Positions 37,749 to 49,786 of a stretch of DNA of 64,000 nt are shown one piece after another. Position numbers and translations under genes: made by a program. The notes under the pieces are model-generated. The model was not told the DNA's origin, searched no databases, and worked only from the letters and a program-made list of their open reading frames with translations. This stretch comes from Halobacillus halophilus (GTDB lineage Bacteria > Bacillota > Bacilli > Bacillales > Halobacillaceae): contig NZ_JAIVAL010000008.1 in NCBI RefSeq assembly GCF_020171985.1, positions 124,001 to 188,000 of the forward strand, read 5' to 3'. Within the stretch, counting starts at the first letter, position 1. Each line of letters starts with the position of its first letter.

Positions 37749-40283
37749 ATGGTGGATCAACCCGAACGCCCACGCGTGCAGGAAATTAATATAAGCCAGG
37801 AAATGCGTACATCCTTCCTGGATTATGCCATGAGTGTTATTGTGGCGCGTGCTTTGCCTGACGTCCGTGATGGTTTGAAACCTGTACACCGCCGGATTTT
37901 GTATGCGATGCATGATTTAGGCATGCACTCAGATAAAGCTCACAAAAAATCTGCCCGTATTGTAGGGGAAGTAATCGGTAAATATCACCCGCACGGTGAT
38001 TCGGCCGTGTACGATACGATGGTGCGTATGGCTCAGGACTTTAACTACCGTTACATGCTCGTAGACGGACACGGAAACTTCGGTTCTGTAGACGGCGACG
38101 CCGCTGCCGCAATGCGTTATACGGAAGCAAGAATGTCCAAAATCTCCATGGAGATTTTGCGCGACATCAATAAAGATACGATTGATTATGATGACAACTA
38201 TGACGGTACAGAGAAGGAGCCTCTTGTCTTGCCTGCCAAATTCCCGAACTTACTCGTGAACGGTGGTTCCGGTATCGCGGTAGGGATGGCTACGAATATT
38301 CCTCCCCATCAGCTGGGTGAAGTGATTGATGCTGTACTTGCCGTCAGTAAAGATCCGGATATTACCATTCAGGAATTGATGGAAAACCACATCTACGGTC
38401 CAGACTTTCCAACCTCTGGGAAAATCCTTGGACTAAGCGGTATCCGCAAAGCTTATGAAACTGGAAAAGGATCCATTACTGTCCGGGCAAATGTTGAAAT
38501 CGAAGAACAGGCGAATGGGAAAGCACGCTTAATTGTTACGGAACTTCCGTATCAAGTGAACAAAGCTCGTCTTGTTGAGAAAATAGCAGATCTTGCCCGC
38601 GACAAGAAAATTGACGGCATTACGGACCTTCGGGACGAGTCCGACCGTAATGGTCTGCGCGTCGTGATCGAATTACGCCGGGATGCTAATCCGAATGTGC
38701 TGTTGAACAACCTCTACAAGATGACGGCTCTTCAATCCACGTTTGGTATTAATATGCTGGCTCTGGTGAATGGTCATCCAAGAGTATTGAACCTGAAACA
38801 GTGCCTGGAATACTATTTAGAGCACCAGAAAGAAGTGATCAAGCGTCGAACCGCTTATGAACTTCGTAAAGCGGAAGCGAGAGCTCATATCCTGGAAGGA
38901 CTTCGTGTAGCTCTGGATCATTTAGACGAAGTGATTACGCTCATTCGTGAATCACAAACCACAGACATTGCCAAAAGCGGTTTGATGGAGCGTTATGAGC
39001 TATCTGATCGCCAGGCTCAAGCTATTCTGGATATGCGCCTCCAACGTCTGACTGGTTTAGAACGTGAGAAGATTGAAAACGAATACCAGGATCTCATGAA
39101 GCTGATTGCTGAATTGAAAGCTATCCTTGCTGATGAAGAGAAAGTTCTGGAAATAATCCGGGAAGAACTCGAAGATGTGAAAGAACGCTTTAACGATGAA
39201 CGCCGTACTGAGATTGTGCTGGGCGGCAGTGACTTTATTGAAGACGAAGACTTAATACCGGAAGAAACGGTTATTGTAACCTTGACGCATCAAGGTTATG
39301 TCAAACGTCTCCCTGCTAACACGTACCGTTCACAGCGCAGAGGCGGACGTGGTGTACAGGGAATGGGCACACACGAAGAGGACTTTGTGGAACATTTACT
39401 GTCCACTTCCACCCACAATACGCTGCTGTTCTTCTCCAATAAAGGTAAAGTATATAAAGCTAAAGGCTATGAAGTTCCTGAATTCAGCCGAACAGCTAAA
39501 GGGATTCCCATTATCAATATGCTGAACATTGAGCGGGATGAGTGGATTAACGCCGTCATTACCGTAGAAGATTTCGTTGATGACTGGTACCTGCTATTCA
39601 CAACTAGGAACGGGATCACCAAACGGACAACCCTTTCCCAATTTGCGAATATCCGCCGCGGCGGTCTGATTGCCCTTGGACTTCGGGAAGACGACGAATT
39701 GATCTCCGTGAAACTGACAGATGGTCAAAAGGATATCATGATTGGTACTAGAAATGGCTATCTCATCCGGTTTAACGAAGATCAGATTCGTGCAATGGGC
39801 CGTACGGCTGCGGGTGTGAAAGGAATCTCACTTAGAGACGACGACCGCGTTGTATCCATGGAAATCCTGGAGGACGACCTGCAGGTACTTACCGTCACTA
39901 GCAAAGGGTATGGGAAGCGGACTCCGGCAACGGATTACCGCATTACTAATCGGGGCGGTAAAGGAATTATTACGTGTAACCTTACCGAGAAAAATGGTTA
40001 TGTGGTCGCTACCCAGGCCGTGAATGGTGAAGAAGATATCATGATCATCACGGAAAGTGGAGTGCTGATCCGGATGCCGCTTGAAAGTATCTCTGAAACC
40101 GGAAGGAATACTCAGGGTGTCCGCTTGATCCGTCTTGGAGACGGAGAAGAAGTTGCCACGGTAGCTCGTGTGGAGTCTGAAAAAGAAGAAGAAGAAATCA
40201 TTGAAGAAGCCATTGAAAAGAATGAAGATAACGGAACATCATCAGAGGATTCTAACGAAGTGGACGACACTCCTGAAGAATAA
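37749..40283 (+). CDS. gyrA: DNA gyrase subunit A
   Basis: 844 residues. The cleavage-religation domain carries the catalytic Tyr in [11 protein letters not shown], and the quinolone-determining region reads [17 protein letters not shown], the sensitive-type Ser. The C-terminal wrapping domain contains the GyrA box [11 protein letters not shown]. The tail is strongly acidic ([16 protein letters not shown]). A good AGGAGG site precedes the ATG. It ends in a terminator. Confidence 0.99.
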   Translation: MVDQPERPRVQEINISQEMRTSFLDYAMSVIVARALPDVRDGLKPVHRRILYAMHDLGMHSDKAHKKSARIVGEVIGKYHPHGDSAVYDTMVRMAQDFNYRYMLVDGHGNFGSVDGDAAAAMRYTEARMSKISMEILRDINKDTIDYDDNYDGTEKEPLVLPAKFPNLLVNGGSGIAVGMATNIPPHQLGEVIDAVLAVSKDPDITIQELMENHIYGPDFPTSGKILGLSGIRKAYETGKGSITVRANVEIEEQANGKARLIVTELPYQVNKARLVEKIADLARDKKIDGITDLRDESDRNGLRVVIELRRDANPNVLLNNLYKMTALQSTFGINMLALVNGHPRVLNLKQCLEYYLEHQKEVIKRRTAYELRKAEARAHILEGLRVALDHLDEVITLIRESQTTDIAKSGLMERYELSDRQAQAILDMRLQRLTGLEREKIENEYQDLMKLIAELKAILADEEKVLEIIREELEDVKERFNDERRTEIVLGGSDFIEDEDLIPEETVIVTLTHQGYVKRLPANTYRSQRRGGRGVQGMGTHEEDFVEHLLSTSTHNTLLFFSNKGKVYKAKGYEVPEFSRTAKGIPIINMLNIERDEWINAVITVEDFVDDWYLLFTTRNGITKRTTLSQFANIRRGGLIALGLREDDELISVKLTDGQKDIMIGTRNGYLIRFNEDQIRAMGRTAAGVKGISLRDDDRVVSMEILEDDLQVLTVTSKGYGKRTPATDYRITNRGGKGIITCNLTEKNGYVVATQAVNGEEDIMIITESGVLIRMPLESISETGRNTQGVRLIRLGDGEEVATVARVESEKEEEEIIEEAIEKNEDNGTSSEDSNEVDDTPEE

Positions 40284-40308
40284 CCTCCCCCGTTTGCTGG
40301 GAAATGCC

Positions 40309-40348
40309 AAGCCGCCTGTCGAAATTTACGGCAGGTGGCTTTTTTTTA
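40309..40348 (+). terminator. Terminator after gyrA
   Basis: AAGCCGCCTGTCG pairs with CGGCAGGTGGCTT (one wobble) and eight T follow. Confidence 0.92.
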
Positions 40349-40404
40349 AGATATTTTAGTGGATTACGATAGCTATACTCCTTTTAAGAGAGGCGGAAAA
40401 TGAT

Positions 40405-41505
40405 ATGCGGGTGCACCCTTCCCAATTGGTTACGGGCGCTTTAATAACAAAAGATGTGATGGGCCGTACTAAAAATCCAATTATTCCTAAAAACACGTTA
40501 GTTCATCCTATACATATTCAAGTGCTAAAGAAATTTCTAATTGAATCCGTAGAAGTTGCGAACAAACTTTCAGATGGTTCTCCTTTTGTTCCGGAAGAAC
40601 CAGTAGATGAGGAACCGATTGAAACAAAGCCTTATGGATCCATGGAGTCAAGTGAGAACCTCACCTTTCACGACCAGTACGTACATGCCGTTCACTCCTA
40701 TAAGAAATGGTTTTCGGATTGGCGGGCAGGAGGATCTCTGGATATTAAGGCTATCCGTAAAGTAATCGAGCCTTTATTAGAAAGTGCGGTTCAGGAGAAG
40801 CAGGAGATTTTCAGACTTCATCATTATTCATCAAGCTGGGATTACCTTTATCACCATAGTGTAGCGATGAGTGTGATGGCCGCTTATCTAGCCTATAAAA
40901 TGGACTATGAATACGGGGAGTGGATTCAAGTAGGGCTTGCAGGATTACTCAGTGATGCCGGAATGGCCAGAGTCGATCAACGAGTAATAGATAAACAGGC
41001 TCCGCTCACAGAACGGGAGTTTGAACAAATTAAACACCACCCTGCACACTCTTATCGTCTGGTAGAAAACATTCAGGCGTTGAGCCGTCCCGCCAAGCTT
41101 GCCATTTTACAGCATCACGAGCGATTGGATGGAACCGGTTATCCTCTTGGACTGGACCATACCAAAATACAATCCTATAGTCAGATCATTGCGGTTAGTG
41201 ATATGTACCATGCCATGACTTCGGAACGTGTGTATCGCCAAAAGCATTCTCCTTTTCAAGTCCTCGAGAATATTCTGAAGGAACAGTTCGGACGCTATGA
41301 TCACACCGTGATTCAAGTTTTAGTGAAAGGACTGACCAATTATTCAACCGGCACGAATATAAGACTGTCCAACAATCGGCGAGCGGAAATTGTCTTTGTA
41401 GATCAAACTCATCCCACAAGACCGATGATTCGTTTAGAAGAGGATGGAGAAATTTATCACTTAAAAGAACATATGCACTTACATATAGAAGAAATATTGG
41501 AGTAA
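40405..41505 (+). CDS. HD-GYP domain phosphohydrolase
   Basis: 366 residues. An N-terminal part of about 130 residues without a named domain is followed by an HD-GYP domain: YHHSVAMSVMAA, GLLSDAGMARV, HPAHSYRLVENI, HHERLDGTGYPLGLD and DMYHAMTSERVYR. In GLLSDAGM the usual HD pair of HD-GYP proteins reads SD, so one metal ligand is changed. Such proteins degrade cyclic dinucleotides (c-di-GMP); activity here is uncertain because of that change. It lies between gyrA and yaaC, where Bacillus subtilis has no gene. Confidence 0.88.
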   Translation: MRVHPSQLVTGALITKDVMGRTKNPIIPKNTLVHPIHIQVLKKFLIESVEVANKLSDGSPFVPEEPVDEEPIETKPYGSMESSENLTFHDQYVHAVHSYKKWFSDWRAGGSLDIKAIRKVIEPLLESAVQEKQEIFRLHHYSSSWDYLYHHSVAMSVMAAYLAYKMDYEYGEWIQVGLAGLLSDAGMARVDQRVIDKQAPLTEREFEQIKHHPAHSYRLVENIQALSRPAKLAILQHHERLDGTGYPLGLDHTKIQSYSQIIAVSDMYHAMTSERVYRQKHSPFQVLENILKEQFGRYDHTVIQVLVKGLTNYSTGTNIRLSNNRRAEIVFVDQTHPTRPMIRLEEDGEIYHLKEHMHLHIEEILE

Positions 41506-41514
41506 CGAAAGATC

Positions 41515-41552
41515 CAGCTGATATCAAAGAACAGATGTCAGCTGTTTTTTTA
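41515..41552. terminator. Terminator between the HD-GYP gene and yaaC
   Basis: CAGCTGATATC and GATGTCAGCTG pair, followed on the plus strand by eight T. It overlaps the 3' end of the minus-strand yaaC. Confidence 0.85.
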
Positions 41553-42240
41553 ACCATGCGGAGATTAACATAGGAATCTGGTCGCTGGCACTTTTTAAAA
41601 ATTCGATGATAAATACATAGTCCTCCCGATCCCTCATTTGCTGCATTTCTCCCCACCATTCTCCTTCGTAGCGAACTAGCATGCTTAAGTTATACAGAAC
41701 GGCAAAGTAAGCAAGTAGCGGAGGCCAGTGTTCATTTACGGGCGGATGCTCTAAGTTTTTAAAGGCGTAGATGGGAGCCATAGCTTCTAAGGGACGCAGC
41801 AATTCATCCATTGAGATTTTTTCTTTTGACGAGGTAAATTGGAACAGATGATCTGCTGCATGAGGAAATAGTCCATGGGGCTGGACTCGAATATCATCCT
41901 CTAAAAAGCGGTAATGCTGTTTCTTTCTTTTTCTGGTCGACAAACCGTGAGCTAAAACCTTGGCTGTAGCTGGATAGCCTGGATCTACCGTTAGAAGGCA
42001 GCTCTTTAAGTAGTGATTGAGTCCATAATAAAAAAGGAGCGGCTGGACACTCAAAGGAGTCGCTTTTGCAGACTCCCAGTAGTCACTTCCCAGATTTAAA
42101 CCATATATAAATCTTTCAGCGTTCTGGTAGGCATGGTGAGAAGCTCTCGGATTGTTTATATGTTCGTAACAGGCCAGTAAAAATGGTCTTGTATGAGCGG
42201 TTACTTGTAAGTAATTAAGAATGGTTTCTTCCTTAAGCAT
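41524..42240 (-). CDS. yaaC: YaaC-like protein
   Basis: 238 residues; it occupies the yaaC position between gyrA and guaB on the opposite strand and shares the YaaC features YYGLNHYLKSCLL, AHGLSTRKRKK and the C-terminal YFAVLYNLSMLVRYEGEWW. It is about 75 residues shorter than Bacillus YaaC, mostly through a smaller middle. The start has AGGAGAGGCGC upstream. Function is unknown. Confidence 0.8.
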   Translation of the reverse strand: MLKEETILNYLQVTAHTRPFLLACYEHINNPRASHHAYQNAERFIYGLNLGSDYWESAKATPLSVQPLLFYYGLNHYLKSCLLTVDPGYPATAKVLAHGLSTRKRKKQHYRFLEDDIRVQPHGLFPHAADHLFQFTSSKEKISMDELLRPLEAMAPIYAFKNLEHPPVNEHWPPLLAYFAVLYNLSMLVRYEGEWWGEMQQMRDREDYVFIIEFLKSASDQIPMLISAWLKKQLTSVL

Positions 42241-42474
42241 GGGAGCGCCTCTCCTTTCATCAAGTTTATCTTCATTTTTGCAAGTAAAGCAGAAAGCGCT
42301 TTACCTACATCGTGCTCCGTGAAAGCGTCTGGAAAGCAGTTCCGACAGGGGATTTATGGTATTTTTTTATGGTTGAAAAACAACAGTCATTGTCGTATTG
42401 TAAATAACAATAAGATAGTAATTTAAATAGTTATCGGTTATTATTCCCCACCTTTACCCAAACTATTTGAATAA

Positions 42475-43959
<1,485 letters not shown>

Positions 43960-43975
43960 TCTGAGTCATTTTTAT

Positions 43976-44006
43976 AGACAGGGACTATTTCCCTGTCTAT
44001 TCTTTT
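43976..44006 (+). terminator. Terminator after guaB
   Basis: AGACAGGGA and TCCCTGTCT form the stem and ATTCTTTT follows. Confidence 0.85.
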
Positions 44007-44069
44007 GTTAAGCCATATGATAAAATAACGAGGGTATAATACATAATTTGTGGGTGGAGGTCGAGAAAG

Positions 44070-45401
44070 TTGAAACAAGTTTTTAAAACATCCCTGGCCG
44101 TCATGATGGCCTTTATTTTGAGCATGTCCGCAATCTGGATGAATCCAGGGAATACATACGCGGCTACAGTTAATGTAGAAGCGAAATCTGCTATTCTAGT
44201 AGATGCTGATTCTGGAAAGATTTTATATGAAAAAGAGGCAGACCTTACTCTACCTCCAGCTAGTATGACGAAAATGATGACAGAGTACCTCGTTATGGAA
44301 GCGATACAGAACGGCAGCATCAGCTGGGATACCACTACACAAATCAGCCAATACGCTTACGATATATCAGCTAATCCTGAATTCTCCGGCGTCGGCTTGA
44401 AAATGAATAAAGATTATAAAGTACGCGATCTGTATAAAGCGATGGCCATCAATTCGGATAATGCGACGACCATTACACTTGCCGAATTGATTGCAGGTAC
44501 AGAAGCGGAATTTGTTAAAATGATGAATGAAAAAGCTAAGGAAATGGGACTTCCGGATTATGAATTCGTTAATTCCACTGGATTGAATAATTCTCACCTG
44601 GGGGATAATTATCCTGAAGGAACAGCTCCTGATGCGACCAATATGCTCTCAGCACGATCCTCTGCACTTCTTGCCTACCACTTAATTAATGATTATCCTG
44701 AAGCTTTAGATTACTCGAGTCAGCCAACGGCCGAATTTGATGGCCAGACGATTACAAACTGGAACTGGATGTTACCAGATATGCCAGGCGCACTATCCCA
44801 GTTTGGTTACGACGGGGTTGATGGTTTAAAGACGGGTTACACAGAACTCGCAGGCAACACGTTTACAGGGACAGCTGAACAAGATGGTCAGCGCTTTATT
44901 GCAGTGGTTATGAAGACTGATTCAAGAGCTTCCCGTTTCCAGCAGACAGCAAAATTATTTAATTACGGTTTTCAGCATTTCCAGGAGAAGACGCTGTATG
45001 AGGCAGGCTATCAACTGGAAGGTGAATCTGAAGTTGAAGTAGCTAAAGGAAAAGAGGATCAGGTAGAGGTAGAAACCAATACAGATCTTCAAACGCTGAT
45101 TAAAAATGGGGAAGAGGAACAATACTCCATAGAATATAACCTTTCGGAAGATCAATTGGATGAGGATGGAAAGCTTGTGGCCCCTATTGAAAAAGGAGCC
45201 AAAGTAGGCTCGGCTTATCTTGTTTACAATGGAGAAGAATCCTATGATAATCTATTATCTGAAAACCACAATTCCGTAGATTTGGTAACAACCGGAGCGG
45301 TTGAAAAATCCAGTTGGTTTATGCTGATGATAGGCGGAATCGGTGAGTTCTTTAGCGATATTTTCACTGGAGCTGTAGATATGGTGAAAAGTTGGTTCTA
45401 A
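44070..45401 (+). CDS. dacA: D-alanyl-D-alanine carboxypeptidase DacA (PBP5)
   Basis: 443 residues from a TTG start about 10 bases after GGTGGAGG. A signal peptide ends near NPGNTYAA. Active-site motifs are complete: SMTK (PASMTKMMTEY), SDN (NSDNATT) and KTG (GLKTGYTE). A PBP5 C-terminal beta domain precedes an amphipathic membrane anchor (FFSDIFTGAVDMVKSWF). It trims the terminal D-Ala of peptidoglycan stem peptides on the outer surface. Confidence 0.97.
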   Translation: MKQVFKTSLAVMMAFILSMSAIWMNPGNTYAATVNVEAKSAILVDADSGKILYEKEADLTLPPASMTKMMTEYLVMEAIQNGSISWDTTTQISQYAYDISANPEFSGVGLKMNKDYKVRDLYKAMAINSDNATTITLAELIAGTEAEFVKMMNEKAKEMGLPDYEFVNSTGLNNSHLGDNYPEGTAPDATNMLSARSSALLAYHLINDYPEALDYSSQPTAEFDGQTITNWNWMLPDMPGALSQFGYDGVDGLKTGYTELAGNTFTGTAEQDGQRFIAVVMKTDSRASRFQQTAKLFNYGFQHFQEKTLYEAGYQLEGESEVEVAKGKEDQVEVETNTDLQTLIKNGEEEQYSIEYNLSEDQLDEDGKLVAPIEKGAKVGSAYLVYNGEESYDNLLSENHNSVDLVTTGAVEKSSWFMLMIGGIGEFFSDIFTGAVDMVKSWF

Positions 45402-45526
45402 CAGTTAATGCCAATTTATTTGGTAGGATTTTAGGCTTTTTTGAGTTACAATAGTAAATAAGGAATTTTGGATTCACATCATGCAAATGATTGATAATAT
45501 ACAGTCGATTCAGGGAGGAATATATT

Positions 45527-46411
45527 ATGTCACAAACAGGTACAGATCGCGTAAAACGCGGAATGGCAGAAATGCAAAAAGGCGGCGTCATCATGGACGT
45601 TGTAAATGCTGAACAGGCAAAAATAGCTGAAGAAGCGGGAGCGGTAGCCGTCATGGCTCTTGAACGCGTACCAGCGGATATTCGTGCAGCTGGAGGCGTA
45701 GCTCGGATGGCTGATCCAAGTATCGTGGAAGACGTTATGAATGCTGTTTCTATTCCGGTCATGGCAAAAGCTCGTATCGGGCACATTACCGAAGCACGTG
45801 TACTGGAAGCTTTAGGTGTCGATTATATCGATGAAAGTGAAGTGCTCACGCCAGCCGATGACGTTTATCACATCAAAAAGGACGATTATACCGTTCCATT
45901 CGTATGTGGATGCCGTAACTTGGGAGAAGCTACACGCCGAATCCGTGAAGGAGCTTCCATGCTTCGTACTAAAGGGGAACCTGGTACAGGAAACATCGTA
46001 GAAGCCGTTAGTCACATGAGACAAGTTCAGTCTCAAATTCGTCATCTTCGCGGTTTATCTGAAGATGAAGTAATGGTTTATGCGAAAGATAATGGAGCTC
46101 CATTTGATATGCTTATGGAAATCCGTGAAGCAGGGCGCCTCCCTGTCGTAAACTTTGCAGCCGGTGGAATCGCTACCCCTGCTGATGCAGCATTGATGAT
46201 GCAGCTTGGCGCAGATGGCGTATTCGTGGGCTCAGGTATCTTCAAATCCAACGACCCGGAACGCTTTGCTCGTGCAATTGTAGAAGCTACTACGCATTAT
46301 GATGACTATAAATTGATTGGCGAACTTTCAAGAGGTCTGGGCACAGCTATGAAGGGCATGGAAATGTCTACTCTTGCTGCGGATCAGCGTATGCAGGACC
46401 GCAGTCAATAA
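45527..46411 (+). CDS. pdxS: Pyridoxal 5'-phosphate synthase subunit PdxS
   Basis: 294 residues from the ATG at 45527, with AGGGAGGAA upstream. It starts [20 protein letters not shown] and has [13 protein letters not shown] (catalytic lysine), ESEVLTPAD and [11 protein letters not shown]. It forms vitamin B6 from ribose 5-phosphate, glyceraldehyde 3-phosphate and ammonia supplied by PdxT. It is in the conserved order dacA-pdxS-pdxT-serS. Confidence 0.99.
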   Translation: MSQTGTDRVKRGMAEMQKGGVIMDVVNAEQAKIAEEAGAVAVMALERVPADIRAAGGVARMADPSIVEDVMNAVSIPVMAKARIGHITEARVLEALGVDYIDESEVLTPADDVYHIKKDDYTVPFVCGCRNLGEATRRIREGASMLRTKGEPGTGNIVEAVSHMRQVQSQIRHLRGLSEDEVMVYAKDNGAPFDMLMEIREAGRLPVVNFAAGGIATPADAALMMQLGADGVFVGSGIFKSNDPERFARAIVEATTHYDDYKLIGELSRGLGTAMKGMEMSTLAADQRMQDRSQ

Positions 46412-46423
46412 ATAATGAACAGG

Positions 46424-46461
46424 CGGATCAGGGTTTTTTGAGACAGCCCTTATCCGCGGTT
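46424..46461 (+). other. Hairpin between pdxS and pdxT
   Basis: GGCGGATCAGGG pairs with CCCTTATCCGC around a loop with six T. No clear T-run follows, so it may stabilise the pdxS mRNA or lower pdxT expression rather than end transcription. Confidence 0.5.
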
Positions 46462-46523
46462 CCTTCTTTGTTTATATTTACGATCGTTGAATGATTTAGG
46501 ATAGATTAAAGGAGACATGCATC

Positions 46524-47114
46524 ATGACTACAATCGGTGTATTAGGACTTCAAGGAGCTTTCCGTGAGCATGTACGTTCCATCGAAGCTTCAGGTGCAGA
46601 AAGTGTCGTAGTGAAAAAAGTTGAACAGCTTGAAAATATTGATGGTCTCATTATCCCCGGTGGTGAAAGCACCACAATGAGACGTCTCATTGACAAGTAT
46701 AATTTTCTAGAGCCACTTCATGATTTCGGAAAACAGGGAAAACCGATTTTCGGTACGTGTGCAGGATTAATTCTGCTTGCTTCAGAAATTGATGGATCGT
46801 ATGACGTACATTTAGGTCTGATGGACATCCATGTGCGCCGTAATGCCTTCGGAAGGCAGCGCGAAAGTTTTGAGGTGGATCTCGATATCGAAGGTGTGGC
46901 TGAAGGATACAATGCCGTATTTATACGTGCTCCTTATATTGAAAGAGTAGGTGAATCCGGTAAAGTATTAGCTACGTATAATGGACATATTGTAGCTGCT
47001 CAGCAGGATGGTTATCTGGCTTGTTCCTTCCATCCCGAATTGACCGAAGACCATCGAATGACCGCTCATTTTGTTAAAATGGTGGAAGAGTCTAAAAAAT
47101 CACTTGCATTATGA
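46524..47114 (+). CDS. pdxT: Pyridoxal 5'-phosphate synthase glutaminase subunit PdxT
   Basis: 196 residues. Class-I glutaminase with [11 protein letters not shown], nucleophile Cys in [11 protein letters not shown], and the His-Glu pair in [12 protein letters not shown]. It supplies ammonia to PdxS in a 12:12 complex. AAAGGAG lies 11 bases before the ATG. Confidence 0.98.
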   Translation: MTTIGVLGLQGAFREHVRSIEASGAESVVVKKVEQLENIDGLIIPGGESTTMRRLIDKYNFLEPLHDFGKQGKPIFGTCAGLILLASEIDGSYDVHLGLMDIHVRRNAFGRQRESFEVDLDIEGVAEGYNAVFIRAPYIERVGESGKVLATYNGHIVAAQQDGYLACSFHPELTEDHRMTAHFVKMVEESKKSLAL

Positions 47115-47157
47115 TTGAATATCCGCTAATGTTATTAGACACAATAACTAATAATTA

Positions 47158-47399
47158 ACGCGATGATAGGAATTAGTAGCGTCATCCTTTTTCTTTAAGA
47201 GAGTCAGTGGCTGGTGAGAACTGATGAAAAAGATGTGTGAATCCATCCTTGAGTGTTCGACTGAATAGTAGTAAGTCGAACCGGTGCTCACCGTTATGAG
47301 TTAAGCCGGAAGATTGATCTTCAATCTTCAACCTGGGTGGTATCGCGGGAAGCATAATCAAGCTCTCGTCCCTTATTTACAAGGGACGGGAGCTTTTTA
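47158..47399 (+). ncRNA. T-box leader of serS (serine-specific)
   Basis: All parts of a T-box are present. Stem I has GTGAGAA (K-turn), and the specifier loop GAA-TCC-ATCCTTGAG places TCC (serine) at 47242-47244 by analogy with known leaders. The T-box sequence TGGGTGGTATCGCGG lies at 47334-47348. A terminator hairpin (47361-47399, CGTCCCTT/AAGGGACG then TTTTT) follows. Uncharged tRNA-Ser should pair with the specifier and the TGGT bulge and let transcription reach serS. Confidence 0.93.
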
Positions 47400-47414
47400 T
47401 ATTAAATAATTTAA

Positions 47415-48704
<1,290 letters not shown>

Positions 48705-48717
48705 TATAAAGCCTATA

Positions 48718-48756
48718 AAAGCCGCACCGAGCAAAATAGACGGTGCGGTTTTTTTG
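48718..48756 (+). terminator. Terminator after serS
   Basis: AGCCGCACCG and CGGTGCGGTT form the stem, followed by T's. Confidence 0.9.
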
Positions 48757-48810
48757 ATCCTATTCTTAACATTACCGTTATTAAGTAATAAGCCGGTTAT
48801 TGTAAGACTC

Positions 48811-48980
48811 GACTTCGAGATATTGTGTGGAGAAAGGGGCTCCAGGGAACGGCTCGCTTTCCGCGGGCATGCGCTGAGTCTCCTCAGGCTGGCGCCTTCC
48901 GGGGCCTCACCTGTCATGTTCATCCCGCAGGAGTCTTCGCCGTTCCCTTCCGCCCCTTTGCGGTCACTAAGAGCTCGAAA
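48811..48980 (-). repeat. 172-bp palindromic repeat, type B, copy 2
   Basis: A 170-base element, the inverted copy of 28018-28189. Read on the minus strand it has GGGGC-GGA-AGGGAACGGC at one end and GCCGTTCCCT-GGA-GCCCC at the other, a perfect 15-bp pairing around facing GGA triplets. GACTCCTGCGGGATGAACAT and CATGCCCGCGGAAAGCGAG are identical in both copies. No reading frame is conserved between copies. Confidence 0.87.
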
Positions 48981-49117
48981 CCACTTAAAACAGCACCTGC
49001 GTGCTGACGAAATAGACCGCGTGGTTTTATACCTATTTTCAGGATGTAACTACCCGCAATAGCCTGTCATAAAAGTATTTATTGCAGATTAAGGAGGAGA
49101 ACTTTTCTCTTCTGGAA

Positions 49118-49290
49118 GGGTCCGTTCGCAAATTTAGAGTTGGGCTGGTGGGGAAATGACGAGACTCCCATGGGAGTAGGGACTAGGTGAGATCCCGCAG
49201 GGAGTGAAACGAGCGAGGAAGCTCACCGTTCCCCCATAGGAAAGCGAGTTATTTCCCCACCTGCCTGCTTCCATATAGAGTAACGGACCC
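49118..49290 (+). repeat. 172-bp palindromic repeat, type A, copy 2
   Basis: A 173-base element bounded by perfect 9-bp inverted ends GGGTCCGTT (49118-49126) and AACGGACCC (49282-49290). GGTGGGGAAAT and ATTTCCCCACC pair inside. The core GACTCCCATGGGAGT, GGTGAGATCCCGCAGGG, CGAGGAAGCTCA, GGAAAGCGAGT follows the same order as type B. It is the inverted counterpart of 27710-27883. Confidence 0.87.
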
Positions 49291-49520
49291 AATTTATCTC
49301 GAAACTGAGTCTTACAGAAAAGGGAGCTTTACTGGAAGAGTAATGTGGAGATTTAATAGGCTTTAGAATTAAGGAAATTGACTATATACGTCATGATTCT
49401 TATAATGAGATAAGAATTGATACGACATATTTCCTCTCTTTTCTACAGAACTGAAAAAAGTTTTTAATATATATTGACGGGCTTCCTCAGCCGTGATATT
49501 ATATTCATTGTCGGTCACAC

Positions 49521-49613
49521 GGAGGAGTACCCAAGTTTGGCTGAAGGGAGCGGTCTTGAAAACCGCCAGGGGGTTAACGCCCCGCGGGGGTTCGAATCCC
49601 TCCTCCTCCGCCA
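49521..49613 (+). tRNA. tRNA-Ser (UGA anticodon)
   Basis: 93 bases with encoded CCA. Acceptor stem GGAGGAG/CTCCTCC, anticodon stem GCGGT/ACCGC with loop CTTGAAA giving anticodon TGA, a long variable arm typical of serine tRNA, T loop TTCGAAT, and discriminator G. Confidence 0.97.
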
Positions 49614-49748
49614 TTTTATTATCAACAATAGCGCATAATATTGGAGATTTATAGAACAAAAGCAGTCTTTTCGAAGGCTGCTTTTTTAAATTGTTTAATT
49701 TTAAACCTACCAGCTAACATCCTTCTCAAAGGGTAACCCCCTATAAAC

Positions 49749-49786
49749 AAAAAATCTGCCGTAGAGTTTAACGAACCGGCAGATTA
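49749..49786 (-). terminator. Terminator after the MBL-fold gene
   Basis: On the minus strand ATCTGCCGG...CGGCAGAT is followed by six T; the stem overlaps the stop region. Confidence 0.85.

Noticed and set aside
49369-49659. 96-codon minus-strand frame over tRNA-Ser
   Set aside because: Shadow of the tRNA gene; the peptide EEEGFEPPRG is the familiar mistranslation of a tRNA-Ser 3' half.
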